A stretch of DNA of 64,000 nt from Dryococelus australis (GCA_029891345.1 CM057005.1:59909760-59973759), one strand, 5' to 3'; counted from the stretch's first letter, positions 33,157-46,875 are shown. Notes: a model not told the origin generated them from the letters alone. Made by a program: numbers and translations.

Positions 33157-36100
33157 CACTGTAGTGTTTAGAATAATAAACTCGTTACACTAACCTCAAT
33201 TGGTATAATTAAAATTCAGCAAGTTGTCCAAATAAAGTGCATTTTTAAGCATCGAACAAAAAGGAAATATTGTAGTCAATCGTACCAACTGTCTGACGCG
33301 TGCTGACTTAAACTTATAATTTATTACTGGATAGGAAAGCGAAAACGGAATGAAATATACTTGCTGTTTCGGAGTCAGAGCTGCCAGATAGTTCTCAAAC
33401 TTGACATAAATTACATATCCCTACTATTCATTTACATACCTTCGCTCATAATGTCATAAAATCATATCAATTTTGTTCAAAAGTCTGGTAAGTCAGAAGC
33501 ATAAGATGAGAAATGCATTCCTCGAACAATGCCACAGTGCTGCAAAACACCACTAGGCCATAAAGTGTGAATGAGCTTGATAAACTGATAACTACTATTT
33601 ATTCTGTTCGCTGTTTTAGAGTTGGATATTAATATGCCCGTACCTGTGAGCACAATTGACCATAAAGCTGTGGTCAATGAAATGTTCAGTGTTTTACAGG
33701 CGCTTATAGCAACTTCGCATCATATTGAGGTCTGCACACATTTACAGGCACTTAAGAAAAATTAGAAGTGAGTCACCTATATCCACTCCTTCAAGAACAC
33801 CGGTTCTGTTGGTGTCTTTTTTAGAACTCACCATCGTTCTATCGGTCCATACCACACCGGACACTACCCTGTACTTTACAGCGTTCATTATTGGCCTGTC
33901 ACCAACCAATGGAGAGCCGAGCTGATATTGACCCAATCAAATGTCCTTTATCGTATAAAATATTTTTTACAGTAAACCGTGTACCTTTGAGTGACTATAA
34001 AAAAATTTAATATGTCGTTAGCAATATCATTGTTACTGCGCTGTCGTGGTGTTGTGAGATCGTGTTAAACACCAGCCGAACAAAGACTGCACATCCACGA
34101 GCGTTTTGTTCTGAACAATAAAGAAATGTTCACATCAGGTTCGCTTGAGCTACACTCGAGCATAGTCTACAAAGTATTAATTTCGCTATACTCTGTTTCA
34201 TATAACTTCAATAAAATTTGACAGGCGTTGTAACCAGCCTACGCAGCACGTAGACAGTAAGTACTGCCAAGTACTGTGTCAGCTGGTGGTTGTTGCAGGA
34301 TGCGTGTTATTATGTTGGCGCTCTTTGCGAAGATTGTTAAAGAAAATAATGCTCGGAATTAAAAATTATAATGTCGAAAATTAATGGTAGTTACAACATT
34401 TATGATTAAAACTAAGCGCATAGACTAATACACAATTTTTCTGAGATATAGAGGAAGGGCTTTAAAAATATTTAGAAATAATATGGTAGAGCATGCGAAC
34501 ATCACGGTTATGTGAAAGGTCTCAACTAAGCTCCGTTGAGTATGTTGTCTATCTATGGTCTCCACCCGCCCGGTGAAAAGCCATTGACATTGTGCTCTCT
34601 TCCGTCATAATTTATCTATATGCGAGGATTCCTTGCTGGTGATGTCAGAATATTATGTATGCAGTAAATTATTTTTCTATTTACGCACTTCATTAACTGC
34701 AGTTCGTTGTAGGTGCCTTTTTAAAAGTCTCCTCAGTGAAATGAATTTTGGACATGTATCTGTCAATTTGTAAAATAGTTTGGTGTGTGCTGTGGTCCGC
34801 CATTTTCTGTGACCATTGCGAAGCGCGAGCGAAAAATTATTTACGTTGTGAAGTTTGAATTCGTTGGTTTCAAGAGATAGGCCAAGTGTTTTTGTTAGTC
34901 GCATAAGTCAGCAAATAAATTATTTCGTACCAGTAGCCGACAAGTGGTTTTAGTGAATTAATCATCCAAAGTTCGGCACATGTTTAGAAATTACGAAGTG
35001 AACAGTAAGTTTGTGTTTTTTGAAAATAATGTTTTTCAGATTGTTGTTAGAATATTTGAAATGTATTTGGACTTTTATTTGATTGAAACTAAAACTATTT
35101 TTGCGTATAAGTTATCTTTGCTTAACATGTTTACAGTGTGAATTTCGCACATCGGTATTAACAGAGACGTATTTATTGTGATGTGTTCTTGCGGAAGTTT
35201 TCAAATGTACATGGTCTAAATAAGCGCCCTTTTAGCGTAGTTCATTATATAAAATATGCAATGATATTTATCTGTTGAGAATTTCTCGCATCGGTACGAA
35301 CAACGACACATTCATCGCATTTAGTTCTTTCGATGAAGTTAAAACTTTTGAGTTACAGTAAATTGATTTCTATTTCCGTACGAACAAAATTTTCCAACGC
35401 ATCATCAAAACAATGCAAGTGCTAAGCGCCAATCTCTCATAAGAAAAAAATCACGTCACACGAAAGACTTATAACTATAGTTCCCCACCCAACTAATAAA
35501 ACAAAACAGAACTCTAACTAGTGTATTATGTGATCATAACAAAAATAAAACAGTTGGGAATGGCAACCAGCTATAGAAGCCTAAGTACTGGACACAAGTT
35601 GTCAGTATTTCAACGCTTGCCACTGGATTCGTAGTTTGTTTATAAAGATAGTTTTCTTCACCGACAGAACAGCTGTGGCGGAGGGATACATGGTGGCCGC
35701 ACTTCTTTTCGAATTACGTCAAAATTTACTGAAATTATATGAAACGGAGTATACCTAACTTCACCGAGTGTTGGTACTATTAAGATAAATACAATTTCTG
35801 GAGGTGCTTGGCACCGCACCTGCGGGCTAGTTGGCAACACTTTTCCCGTGACGGTCTCGGTGGTGGGGGGAGGGGGAGGGACATGCAGTTTTGCGGAGGA
35901 AAGAATGGCGGAAGAGGAGCCTGCCAGTGGACTCGTTGCGACACTCAGAGCGGCACGAGGCGTAATTATAGCAACCCGCGCAGTCCTAGCCAAAGGTTAA
36001 TGGTGTGGTACGGGGCAACTGTTTGCAGGCGGACTTTCCACACAACACCCCCCCCCCCCCCCAAATTCAAGACTCACTCTTTTCCTCTCCTCCTTAAAGA

Positions 36101-36165
36101 AACAGTGTTTTTCTATCGGAGAGTGCACACCGCCCGCAAGTGGTGTGCATGGCGGTATATGCCAT
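33157..36165. other. no recognisable gene
   Basis: Mostly AT-rich. 35810-36062 is GC-richer with G-runs (35860-35880) and a C run at 36047-36062. The frames at 35658-35993 and 35808-36179 overlap on opposite strands and show no domain. Confidence 0.5.
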
Positions 36166-36333
36166 TCATGGTAAAGTGAGCACTTTTGAAAGATATCTCA
36201 TGTGAAATAATACTTAGTAAATATATTATATTGTAGCCTTAGACGTTAACTTCCAAGTGCGGTGGAAAATATACACAATGTGTTCATTTGGCCTCGAAAG
36301 TTCTTACATTTCCGTGAACAGCGTATAGGAAAT
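36166..36333 (+). mobile_element. A-short MITE, copy 2
   Basis: Starts CCATTCATGGTAAAGTGAGC and ends TTCCGTGAACAGCGTATAG. The interior TTAGACGTTAACTTCCAAGT matches the copy at 835-1068. About 65 bp shorter than copy 1. Confidence 0.7.
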
Positions 36334-37936
36334 TACACAGCAGCTTGGTCTTGGGATGGAGCTGCGCGTCCGAGGTCAAGAAGCGAGGGAGCGATACGGG
36401 CGACACTAACACGCACGCCTAGTGCCTCATCGCTCCTACGCGCAAGGCGTGCAGTGTTTCCGTCGTAACGCTGTACTGTGCAAATTAGATCTGTAACAGT
36501 GGGGGTTTTATTACACTCGTTGAAAGGCCACAGATTTAACTGCACCCGTATCTTTGTACTTTCCTCTGGCTGCGTAAGAAAACTACATAAACAAGCTTTA
36601 AAAATGCGATATTTGACCATGTTCACGATTTTTTTCTCCAATACTACACCTAATATGACAAAAAAAAATAGGGGCATAGAAAATTGTTTTTTTTTTTTAT
36701 ATATATGTTTTCTGACAAAAAGTTGTATTTGCAGAACATTCATTCACCGAGATACGCGTATTCACACAAACAACTATTTCACAGAAAATGCTTCAGTACA
36801 TCCTATTCTTAAGGGTTTCGGACCCCATAAATGTAATTATTTTACATTGTACCAAACATTTTTCAACTCGTGCGCATTGTATGTGATGACATTCTCCTGG
36901 AATAAATATATTGTACACTTTATATGCTTCAAATTCCATGTCCAATAAAAAAAAAAATCTTCTGTTTTCTTGCAACCATAATAACATTGAACTTTCGACC
37001 AACAGATACGTAGTGATATTTCAAAAACCGATGTTAGTACTTGCATCTCACTAATAAATAATGCTACAAGGCTAGCTCCCCAGCAGTATTATTTCCCCCT
37101 TCCAGTTTTTCAAATATCGTATTAAACACTTTTTTTTTCCACTTGGAGCCCCGGTACGGGGTTATCGTGGGTGATCAAGATAAGTTTCTCATCATGTAAG
37201 TATATATGAAGTGGGCTGGAGATGTAACAGAAGAGAAATTCGAATGTGGAGAAAGCCTGGAATGGGAATTTTTGTCAGCCTGCTTAATATTCGTATTCTG
37301 TCCTTCGTGTAGCATTCTGAAAGTAATTAGTAATATATATATATAATCAACCTCGACGCTTCTGTTGTCAATGTGACTGAAAGATGTTCGAGAATTCATA
37401 GATTACTTTTATAAAACCAAAATGAGCCAATTTCACTTGAAAATATTTTAGAACACGACACTTTTATTAAGTCAATATATATTATTTAAACTCATTTATT
37501 ATTAGTACACTTCCGACGTTGTTGCAGGACACGGATTTTAAAAATTGCGAATTTATCATGGTGAAAATGGAGGTTGGGATCTTATATTTGAATAAAACAT
37601 TGTAACCCTAAGATATACGCAATGTTTTAAATACATTGTATGAATGAGCGTGTGTAAATGAACTAAAGTGGTCGTCTTGAAACAACTTTCTCACGTGGAC
37701 AGTTTTCGATAAATCCATTCGTAACTCTCAGATCAGAATGTATGTTGGCTTACAAGTCAACATCATACGACACACAAGAAGGCATTTTAAATTAGTATTT
37801 CGTGGGCGCACATATCCCTTAAATATCATTTCAAGGGAAAGGTGTCTTCTACGTTCCTTTTCATCTTATATTTTTGTGAGAAATTACCTGCCGGAGTTTG
37901 ACATACGTAATGGGTGTAATAAAAAAAAAAGGAATA
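36334..37936. other. no recognisable gene
   Basis: The overlapping frames at 36333-36743 (minus) and 36478-36948 (plus) are long for AT-rich DNA but show no domain. Their translations share the same DNA on opposite strands, so at most one could be real. Confidence 0.45.
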
Positions 37937-38145
37937 TAGGCTACTCACTGTAAAATGAGCACTTTTGAAAGCCCTGCTTTAGATCAACTTGTATGCACAT
38001 TGTGTATCCTTCCGCCTTATGTGAGATTAACATTGTTATTGGCCTCATAACTTTATTCATGCGACGGTTAAGTGAAACTGTGAAATTATTAGAAAATAAA
38101 ATATTTAACAAATTTGCTAATTTTTACACAATTTTTATTTGGTTC
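37937..38145 (+). mobile_element. MITE family A, copy 7, right half missing
   Basis: Begins TATAGGCTACTCACTGTAAA with CCCTGCTTTAGATCAACTTG and CCGCCTTATGTGAGATTAAC. It follows the family to about ATATTTAACAAATTTGC and is then lost just before a SINE. Confidence 0.85.
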
Positions 38146-38164
38146 AATCGAGAGATTTTAATGG

Positions 38165-38345
38165 CTCTTAACAACGAGCCTTGAGGGACGATGAGGGTGG
38201 AATGAAGTGAGAATCGTGCAGCGCCGGGAGAATGTGAGGGCGTGGGGAAACGAGAGACTCCTGAAGAAACCCGCCGACCAGCGGCATCGTCCGGATGGAC
38301 CCGGTTCGCCTCGGGTGGAAGGCGAGCGGTCTAACCGCTAGGGAT
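38165..38345 (-). mobile_element. SINE family S2, copy 3, internally deleted
   Basis: The reverse complement has the head TAGCGGTTAGACCGCTCGCC and AGGCGAACCGGGTCC, then jumps to GGACGATGCCGCTGGTCGG and the body (GGTTTCTTCAGGAGTCTCTC, CCCTCATCGTCCCTCAAGGC). The segment between the B box and GGACGATGCC is deleted. Confidence 0.75.
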
Positions 38346-38610
38346 GGCCCCGTGTTCGTTTGACGTTTGCCGGACACGGCTGACCTCCGTGGTCGATGAC
38401 GACATCGCCAAAGCGGGCAGGGGGAGGGGGGGGGTTCTTCTCGTTCGCTTCGACGGGGGTCCGTCATCCGCCCACTCCCGACGGAACACGCGCGCCTCGC
38501 CTGACCTGAGACCTCGCGCGTGTCGATTGACGAGGGGAAAACTGTGGATACAACCGAGAGAAAGGCCGCGGGTCGCCCGAACCTGCTGTCGACGACAGCG
38601 CCTCAATTTA
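38346..38610. other. GC-rich patch with G-tract
   Basis: CpG-rich. The G-tract at 38415-38434 (GGG, five G, nine G) could form a G-quadruplex. Overlapping Arg/Pro-rich frames are not convincing. Confidence 0.45.
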
Positions 38611-38965
38611 CGACCCATTCACGGTTACTTCACACCACTTTTCTGAAGCCCAAGCTATAATTCTACTTCCAGGATATTCCTCCGCCTCGTACAAGCTTAG
38701 TTTTACTAAGTCTAGAAAATTACACCAAAGGACAGTGCACCGAATTCGTGCGCGCTCAGTTGTAATGATATTTTGCATGAGAACTATTTTTTACTAAACG
38801 CTACCAACACAAGTGTTTTCTCACTGTTTTTTTTAACCTCGTATTTATTATAATTTATAAATAACATATATATGAAACATCAATTTAACGAAAAATATGA
38901 TACTTTAATGCTAACAGATGTATAAAACATTTGTGTGATACATGGCATATTTATGGAAAATAATT
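38611..38965 (+). mobile_element. MITE family B, copy 6, 3'-truncated
   Basis: Begins CGACCCATTCACGGTTACTT with TTCCAGGATATTCCTCCGCC and GGACAGTGCACCGAATTCG. It follows the family to ACATGGCATATTTATGG and then stops. Confidence 0.8.
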
Positions 38966-39179
38966 TGTCCTAATTCCCGCTTTGGCAGCGATCTACTGGT
39001 GTACTGTATTACACATTAACTCTAACTAAATTGATTATGTTCTGGTGGCTGCTGCCCTTAGTTACTTTTTCGTTATGATGGCGCAGTGGAATGTAATTTC
39101 AAAAGTTACTTTTTTACAAGCTTCTCTTGTAGTTACTTAATTGCAGTTTTTAGATATGACGTGATGATTCGATACTGGT

Positions 39180-39590
39180 AAAGGCTGTTCACGATAAAGT
39201 GAGTACTTTTGAAACCAACCTTCGAAAAATACGGCTGCCCTTTCCTGCATATATTTTAATTAGCGCACTGCGTGACATGTGCCCAGTAAAGTTGGTAACG
39301 ATGGATGGGAAATAGTTCCGTATCTTAACGTCGAATAAAATGTGTTAGATAACCATTTTTGATAACTTAAATTATTTCTTTCTCTTTCGGTTTTTTTATT
39401 GAATTGAAGTGTAAAAGTTAGCGGATAATAATCTAATAATTTCGCAGTTTCACTTGACTGACGTATGAATAAAGTGATGAGGTCCATGACAATGTTAATC
39501 TTACATAAAGCGAGGGAATGCACAACATGTATACAAGTAGATCTTAAGTAGGGCTATTAAAAGTGCTCATTTTACCGCGAAAAGCCCATA
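39180..39590 (-). mobile_element. MITE family A, copy 8
   Basis: Begins AAAGGCTGTTCACGATAAAG and ends TTTTACCGCGAAAAGCCCATA. GTTGGTAACGATGGATGGGA and CAAGTAGATCTTAAGTAGGG mark the reverse orientation. Confidence 0.9.
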
Positions 39591-41753
39591 ACAGTGTTCA
39601 GCAAACATGTGGACTATTTGCTATTTTTAATTCTCGTAGACATTGTCGTAATATTGATGTCCTGTGTTTGCTAACATTTTGAAGGAATTGCAATTTTAAC
39701 ACGTTATATATTTGTTAAAAAAACTAAGAATAACTAAGGTGAAATAATAAATACCAATTTACTTTTAGTGTTACCATATATTGTGCATTACAAATTTATG
39801 GTTTGTTATTACGAGAAGCGATTGCTAATAAATTTCTGCTACGATAAGATGTTTTAAAAACTTTACTGGAATCAATTTTGGTTGACGTAGGGATGAAATA
39901 ATTTTCGATAACATAAAACAACGCGTAACCATAGAGCTAGCGGAAAAGATTTAAAATGGTGGAAATATTATTATAGATATTTATTACTCTCCATATAAAG
40001 TGTCGTATGTAAGTCGTTTAACATCATTATCTTTTGCTTGGAATTTTACGCGGATGCACGCGTGAAGAGAGAAGAATACATACATCCTTACTGATATAGA
40101 GAAATGTGGCGGAATTTATTCCACTTCGGCTTTTTTCTCATGAATCCCGTCTATTTTTATCCACTCTCCTCTCCAACCTCGTTTTTTTTTATCCCATCCC
40201 CATTTTATTCACCGTCTGCAAGGCTTACCAGGATCCGGAAGGCTGTGCTCTCCGCGCTCAATGTAATAGAAAAGATTCAATTTAATTTGCGAGGAACGGA
40301 AATGAAATCAGCAACACTAGATGCAAATTTTCTCCCTCTACATGCGTGCAGAACTCGACCGGTTCGTTTCTGTAGGGAATATATCCTAAACGAATTCAAC
40401 CTGTTCGAATAAAAATAGAGCATTTGAAGTTATTGTCGGCGTAGAAATTTAAATTTAAAAAAGGGCAAATAAAATGATTAGCAGTAACGTTTTTGTTTGT
40501 TGGCATGTTACTAATTATTTTGCTGAATTGTGTTGAAACAATTCTCGACTCGTGCTGATACAATTTTGATAAAATTCGGAAATGATCAATTACTGCCTAA
40601 GCAGTTTCATTAATAGGTATGTTGTTGGTATAACATAAAATTATCCTTAATTATGACAGAGCATTTTCATTTTAGAGGAATAACATTTTATCCGCTTCGG
40701 TTTTTCGTGTTGAAGGATTTCAATAACGAGGCAGTTCACAGTATTTTCCTTAATAGTGTTCATTACAACAATTGTCCTCACACTTATTTGCTTTTATCCC
40801 CGTAAAGGCAGTGTAAATATTTCCGAATTTGGCGTTTACTTCTTATATCCGTATTTTGGAGGGAAAATGTGTGTTTTAGGTACTTATAACATGTTAATTC
40901 TTCGTATTACTCTGTAATTAAATAATTTATACCAACATATTTAAGTGCAATATAGATACAGTTATGAAACACGTGTTCATATTCTTGAATACTGTTTCTT
41001 CATTTTGAAATACATATATGTCGTTTATTATAGCACGTAAAATTTAAATTGGCCCTTAATTAAAATGTTTAAGAAACATATTAACATAATTACGAAACAC
41101 GAAAGAATAATTTCATCACTAATTGAGACACTATATTAAACCTATTTTTCCAATGTTGGTTACGTTTTTAATACATTGAGGAAGGTTTTGTGATTGTGTA
41201 AATAGGGTATTGTTATATTGCCGAAACTACGCTGAATTTTTTACTAATTATTTTCTCATGGTGTTTATTAAGTAATGAAGGCTGGCTGTTGTGTACCGGA
41301 AGAAACCGGATGAGAAGTAACAACGGAAACAAACAGTTCTGTAATCGGGTTTGAGGATATCAAGAACACATATTCTGCATCGACAACAGAATATTCTGTT
41401 AGTTTAATACAAGATCATTGTTGCGGAACCAAACCTAGTTGTTTTGCGGACTATGAATTCTGTTGTAGCTGCAATTCGCTCAGGTAAAGGAAACTGTGTA
41501 TATTTACAGAAACATTCGCATAATATTCCGTAGGTGTTAAAATTGAGAATATTTTAACACTACCAACAACTAACTAAGCTGCTGTTCCTGAATTCAATCT
41601 TGACGGTTTATGGATACAGCGTTATATTTCACTCAGTGTTGCATCATACAACGCTGTTGTGAACACACTACCTTTTATAGTCAGGAAGGAAATTTGAATT
41701 ATTTTCCGAATTTCAGAGAGACATTTATGGGAGTTTATTGTAATTTTTACACA
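39591..41753. other. no recognisable gene
   Basis: AT-rich. The 102-codon frame at 40104-40412 has no recognisable domain. Confidence 0.55.
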
Positions 41754-42031
41754 CACTAAGAAATTATTTGTAAATTTACCATGTGAGTGTAGGTCTATAC
41801 GTACATTGACAAAGCGCGAGTGGTAAATTATTTTCCCACACATGCATTGAAACGTTCCTACAGTTGCTCAGGAAAGAGTCAAAATGCATAGGCCAGTCCC
41901 CAACGTTGTATAGTAGCAATGCTAAATATCCCCATATTTTCAACCTAGCATGCAGTATTATTTCCACACATTGTATAGGTCAAAAACTTCCTTTACAGTT
42001 TAGGAAGTTTACCACAATTTTTTCTACAGTG
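41754..42031 (-). mobile_element. CACTG-ended MITE (family E), copy 2
   Basis: Reverse copy of 19120-19391. It begins CACTAAGAAATTATTTGTAA and ends AATTTTTTCTACAGTG. Agreement with copy 1 is strong in the outer 100 bp on each side and weaker in the centre. Confidence 0.8.
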
Positions 42032-44865
42032 TAGATAAGTTATTTTAATACGAACTATTGGTGTTTTTTTACCGTCTTGCTCACAGATAGTTTCCATATG
42101 TTGAGAAATGGTTTATATATCGATTAACCATTTGCAATGATAAATCGTTAGTGATTTGGTTATTTAATGAGCAACATTTATGCGTCAAATCTTATATAAA
42201 ATTCTACAATCTTTACTACACGCAGAAAAATTGCATTTTGTTATACGAATTTTTGTACATTAAATTCCACTTTAGCCACGAAATGTAACCAGAAATCTAA
42301 GTGCCAAAAACTCTTAATTTATAACTCTGAATGGGAACATAAATCGCCGTTTCGAGTCACCGTATTTAAATTCGAAACTACAATGAAATCAGTTTAAACG
42401 CGTCAGATAAGTAATGATTAATTTTATTTTTATAATAACTATCGTAGCTATACAGTCTTACAGACTGAAGAAATAGTTATACGTACTGTGTGTTTATGCC
42501 AGTATGGTAACAGTACTCTGAACACGTTATGCACTTGAGGACAAATTTTGAATTGGTGGGTGTCTTAATAAACCGCATACATTTCGAAGTCATGTGACTG
42601 AAGTTTTCGTCTTCTTTAAAATTTGTGTCTGGGTTCTCTATCAGAGATGATACAAAAAAAATTGTCCCGACTTAATACGTACGCAATGTTACATGGAGGC
42701 GGATTTAGATTTTAGAAACTGCAGTTGTCCATGGAGTCAACAAACTACTGGCTTTTACCCAAGATGAAAACAGTAATTTGTTGAGGAAAAAAATTAACTG
42801 ATCTGTGTTCAGTGATTTATTAGGTAAGGGCGCGTCAGTAAGTGTTTCTAATTATGAAAGCATGTGAAGTGTCTAGTAGTGAAGGGATTAATTTATGATG
42901 CCTCGGGAACGATCAAGGCCGCCGAAATGGGTTCGGCTACACACGACATTCACAAACCTTGTATCTAAATCGATATGACTCACAAATCCCGTGTTTGGAA
43001 GCGTTATAAATTTCACGACACGCGGGCATTTTATTTGGTATGCGTCGTTATCTTTAAATACATTGCTTATAACTTTAAAAATAGATATACTGAGCGCTTT
43101 TAGGCTACTAGCGCGCAAAGGCCGTGCACGAATGACCGCCACGTCCTCGTATCGTGAAGGAAATTGTATCAATTTTTACCTTCCACACTGTTGGGGACGC
43201 CACTTAAGGCGACACCCCCCAACTTAAAGGAAGACAGGAGCGAAAGGATGATTGAAAGAATTATTACGGCTACCAACACTTTTTGATAGCTAAGTAAATC
43301 TATTACAAATCCTCGGGAACAGGTTACGGGGAGATTGGGTGGGAATTTCTCTCTTTCCTCTGGACAACTCACCCGTGAAGTGCCGGAGATCGGAGCCCTG
43401 CCGTCTTGTCTCACCCACAAATTTAGGAAAAAATCTACATTTAATTTGCCGCCTGAAGGCAAATACATGTTAAGTATTGAGATTAATTTAAACTGCCGTT
43501 TTGATTAATTTATTAGGTTCATTGCTTATTCAACATATGATTAATATTCATGGTCTGACATACTACAACGGAGCAATAATTAGCGCAGGGAGCTTTTTAA
43601 AATGACGCGGTGACTACGAATCAATTTTTGTTACTTTTCGTCACCCGTGTAATAGCGACAGCGCGACGAATTACATCAGCTGTTGAAATGGACGTTTTTT
43701 GTATGAAACAAATCCAACGAGACCTTACGTTACCTGTTTCAGCAACTGACGGCTTCAATTAGCTTACTTTGCACCGGAGAGACAATTCTTTCTCATTTCC
43801 TTTGACTCTATTTCTGGAGTTCGTGTGCGGGCAAGAAGAATCGATTTCTAGCAGAACAAGTTTCAGTAACATAGGTTTAAATTTTACCATTTTTAAAATA
43901 AAATTTACATTTAATTTTTAAGAGAATGACAAAATTTTAATTTAGGACTGAGAAAGTGATTGACTCAAAAGCTCCAGCTCAATAAAATTTGTTCTTTTCT
44001 TCAGCGCAGAACATAGGTACGATTAGAAAATAAATCGTATCATACTGATACATTCAAATATCTATAACTGGTTATAATTTGTGCCGTACTGAAATTCAAA
44101 AATACCAAATTACCGACGTATATGTCGATGGGAAGAGTTACGCAGATCTCGAAGAATTTTTATTGATCAATCCTTCTATTCTTGGCTCTTTGAGATGTTC
44201 TTCTTACACTTGCGCTACACTTGCATTCTTAAAAGCTGTGGGACTTCCCCCCCCCCCCCCCACCCCCTCATTCTTACAGGATGTTCGTACCCTTTTCGTC
44301 TCTGCTCTCTTGTTCTCACGACTCTTAGATTATGTCCGATTCCTTTGTTTTCCCCTACAGTTGTGTAAAATGTTGTCTATAAACGGTTTCAGTAGCCTTA
44401 AACAAGTAGCCTATAATATGTCCATTAGAACCATGCAGAAAAAAAAAACTTTAAATTGTTATCTTTTCTGAAATTATTTATGGTACAAATTTAATTCTCT
44501 AGTGCCTAACATGCATTTTTTCTGGGAATGCTGACTAAAGTAAGGAATTGAACGAACTGAATTACGGAATTTGCACACAATAAAAAGTAAGTGTCCCATA
44601 AGAAACATTTGTGCTTTACTGGATACGAAACAAAGATCTATGGTGTTGCAGTGTAGGGGTTAGTTTTGGATCTGAAATATTTATTAGATAAATTATTACT
44701 TTAATGAAATGGGTTTTATTGGTAAGAATATGAAGGATTTTATTTTACTTAATGCCAATAGTATTTTATTTATTATATTCCTATGTTTTAAATTATGTGG
44801 ACCGTGTAAATAATAACGGATTGCAACACCAGGGGAACGCAAATGAGTGAAAAGTGAGAATAAAA
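42032..44865. other. no recognisable gene
   Basis: AT-rich, with a C run at 44248-44261. Frames of 94-130 codons (42888-43172, 43169-43468, 44079-44471) carry no recognisable domain. Confidence 0.5.
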
Positions 44866-45927
44866 TATACGGGTCATTTTTAATATGGCCAACCGTTTGG
44901 TCTCATCGGACAACCCATGAATACAGCGTATGGTCATGTGTATGGGGAAACAAACCAGCTGCACAGTAGTTATGTGATGAAAGCAGTAAATAATGTATTG
45001 TTAAGTTGCACACGTGATACATCATGCAACGACAGTAAAAATTAAAACTTGATTTACAATAACCTGACAGTCTGACAAAGCAGCCTCGACAGCGATGAAA
45101 ATTTTTCACCAGCCAATCAGGAGCATGGCCACCCCGACCAAATAGCAGCTCCACAGCCCGACAAAAGTTATTCTATTTCTACTTTCGTCGGGCGTCGAAC
45201 CAGTCAAGTCGAAAAAAAAAAAAACATAAGTATAAACTTACAAAACAAAATGTCGTGCGGATTTCACTACTGTGGTAAATTTCACATTAAACATGTGTTA
45301 TTTACGTGTACATCCTGGTTACCTTGTAACAGAAAGCTAATGAATTGACGAAAATACATATTTGTGGAATAATAACTGCTCCAAAGTCAAAAAATACTTC
45401 GTTTACGAAGTTATCAAAACAAAGTAGTTTACAATTATTTGTGATTTATTCACTCTGCATAGCAAGTTACTGGCCATTCTGGGATTTGCCGAAAGCCACG
45501 AAACACTTGTCGGAAGGAAACTGTCCGGGAATTATAAAAATTTAACTATTTCGATAGCGCAAATGGTCGTTCTGTAACGTCATGTCTGACTGTCGGGACG
45601 ACCTCGTCGTGGCATTGTAAATCCAGCGTTAATACACACCACTTACAGCACAAGAGCCGAACTATCTGTTCACATTGGGGATCCACAACACTTTGTCGGA
45701 CGGGAGGGATTTACATCAGATGGTCAAAGTTCCCAACGTCAATTCGCTGGTATGAGGGCGCTGGCCACACTGTATCACCTTTTACTTTCTTCAGCATTTC
45801 CTCGTCAACTTTAATCATCGCTGCATGAAATTTTTCTACCATATCTGCAACCCACATACGACCGTGCGCTAGATCCGTGGGACCGCTGCGACTAAAGGGT
45901 TGGTCGTGATATAAAACGACCTGTATA
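44866..45927. mobile_element. TA-flanked TIR element, about 1.06 kb
   Basis: Left TATACGGGTCATTTTTAATA and right reverse complement TATACAGGTCGTTTTATATC both continue into GRCCAACC, giving imperfect ends of about 35 bp. The termini begin with TA, consistent with a Tc1/mariner-type target. No transposase is readable. 45157-45192 holds a small hairpin (CCCGACAAAAGT facing ACTTTCGTCGGG). Confidence 0.65.
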
Positions 45928-46046
45928 TTTTTGTCACAGTTTTCACTCCTCTAGGTAACTCCGGTGTTACAATCAACCATTTTGGACACATCCTGTATGA
46001 TCGACTCTAGCATATTGTTGAAAATTTCATATTGACTACCTCAGTA

Positions 46047-46454
46047 AAGGCTGTTCATGATAAAGTGAGTACTTTTGAAATCAACCTGCCCCTACTGCAT
46101 ATATTTCAACAGGGGCACTGAGTGACATGCACCCAGTAAAGAGGAAACGATGGAGGGAAACTAGTCCTATATCTTATTGTCGAATAAAAAGTTTTAGGTA
46201 GTAATTTGTGATAACTTAAATGATTAATTTTGCTTTGTGTTTATTTTAATGCATCAAAGTGAAAAAATTAGCATATTTGTAAAATATCTGCTTTTCTAAT
46301 AATTTCACAGTTTCACTTGACCATCGCGTGAATAAAGTGATGAAGCGAATGGCAGTGTTAATTTTACGTAAGGCGGAGGAATACACAACATGCATATACA
46401 AGTAGACCATAAACAGGGCTTTCAAAAGAGCTCATTTTATCTTGGACAGCGTAT
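46047..46454 (-). mobile_element. MITE family A, copy 9
   Basis: Begins AAAGGCTGTTCATGATAAAG and ends CATTTTATCTTGGACAGCG. It has a small deletion after TCAACCTGCCCC and otherwise the full reverse family order. Confidence 0.88.
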
Positions 46455-46875
46455 GCCTACGGTCGCTAGTGGTAAATGCAATAGCATATCGTTGTCCGTG
46501 GGCTTCCTTCGGATAATAATACTCAGTATGTTGACAACTAAAGAAGGACAGAGATGTTGTAATAGTTCTGCATCCTTTCGACGTTCTCTTAGATCGGAAA
46601 CATATACTCGTCGCGTAGTTGGTGTGGAACAGAGAAGTAACCATCGCAAGCAATCTGCACGTCCTCTTTGTAAGAGAGTCGAATAACTTACTCGGGTGTG
46701 GAGCAGCACCGGATAGCGTATAAGTTTGGACTCCACTGTCAAACGACACATCCCCACAAATTTTTACGCTACGATGTGGAGAGTAATCTGCTGTGAGTTT
46801 CTGTTTTCCCTGGTAGCGATCAAAAGAATACTGAAGGTACGGCTGTTGTTTCAGGAGATTCCATGGACTCATGTG
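46455..46875. other. overlapping open frames, no gene recognised
   Basis: Frames on both strands (98-146 codons) cross this stretch without a recognisable domain. CCTCTTTGTAAGAG also occurs, inverted, at about 48561-48575, so this may be diverged transposon sequence. Confidence 0.35.

Noticed and set aside
36333-36948. Conserved gene from the 136- and 156-codon frames
   Set aside because: They overlap on opposite strands, and neither translation shows a domain or sensible composition.
46455-46475. Helitron-like 3' end GGTCGCTAGT
   Set aside because: Only ten bases match, with no Helitron 5' end or hairpin in a sensible position.
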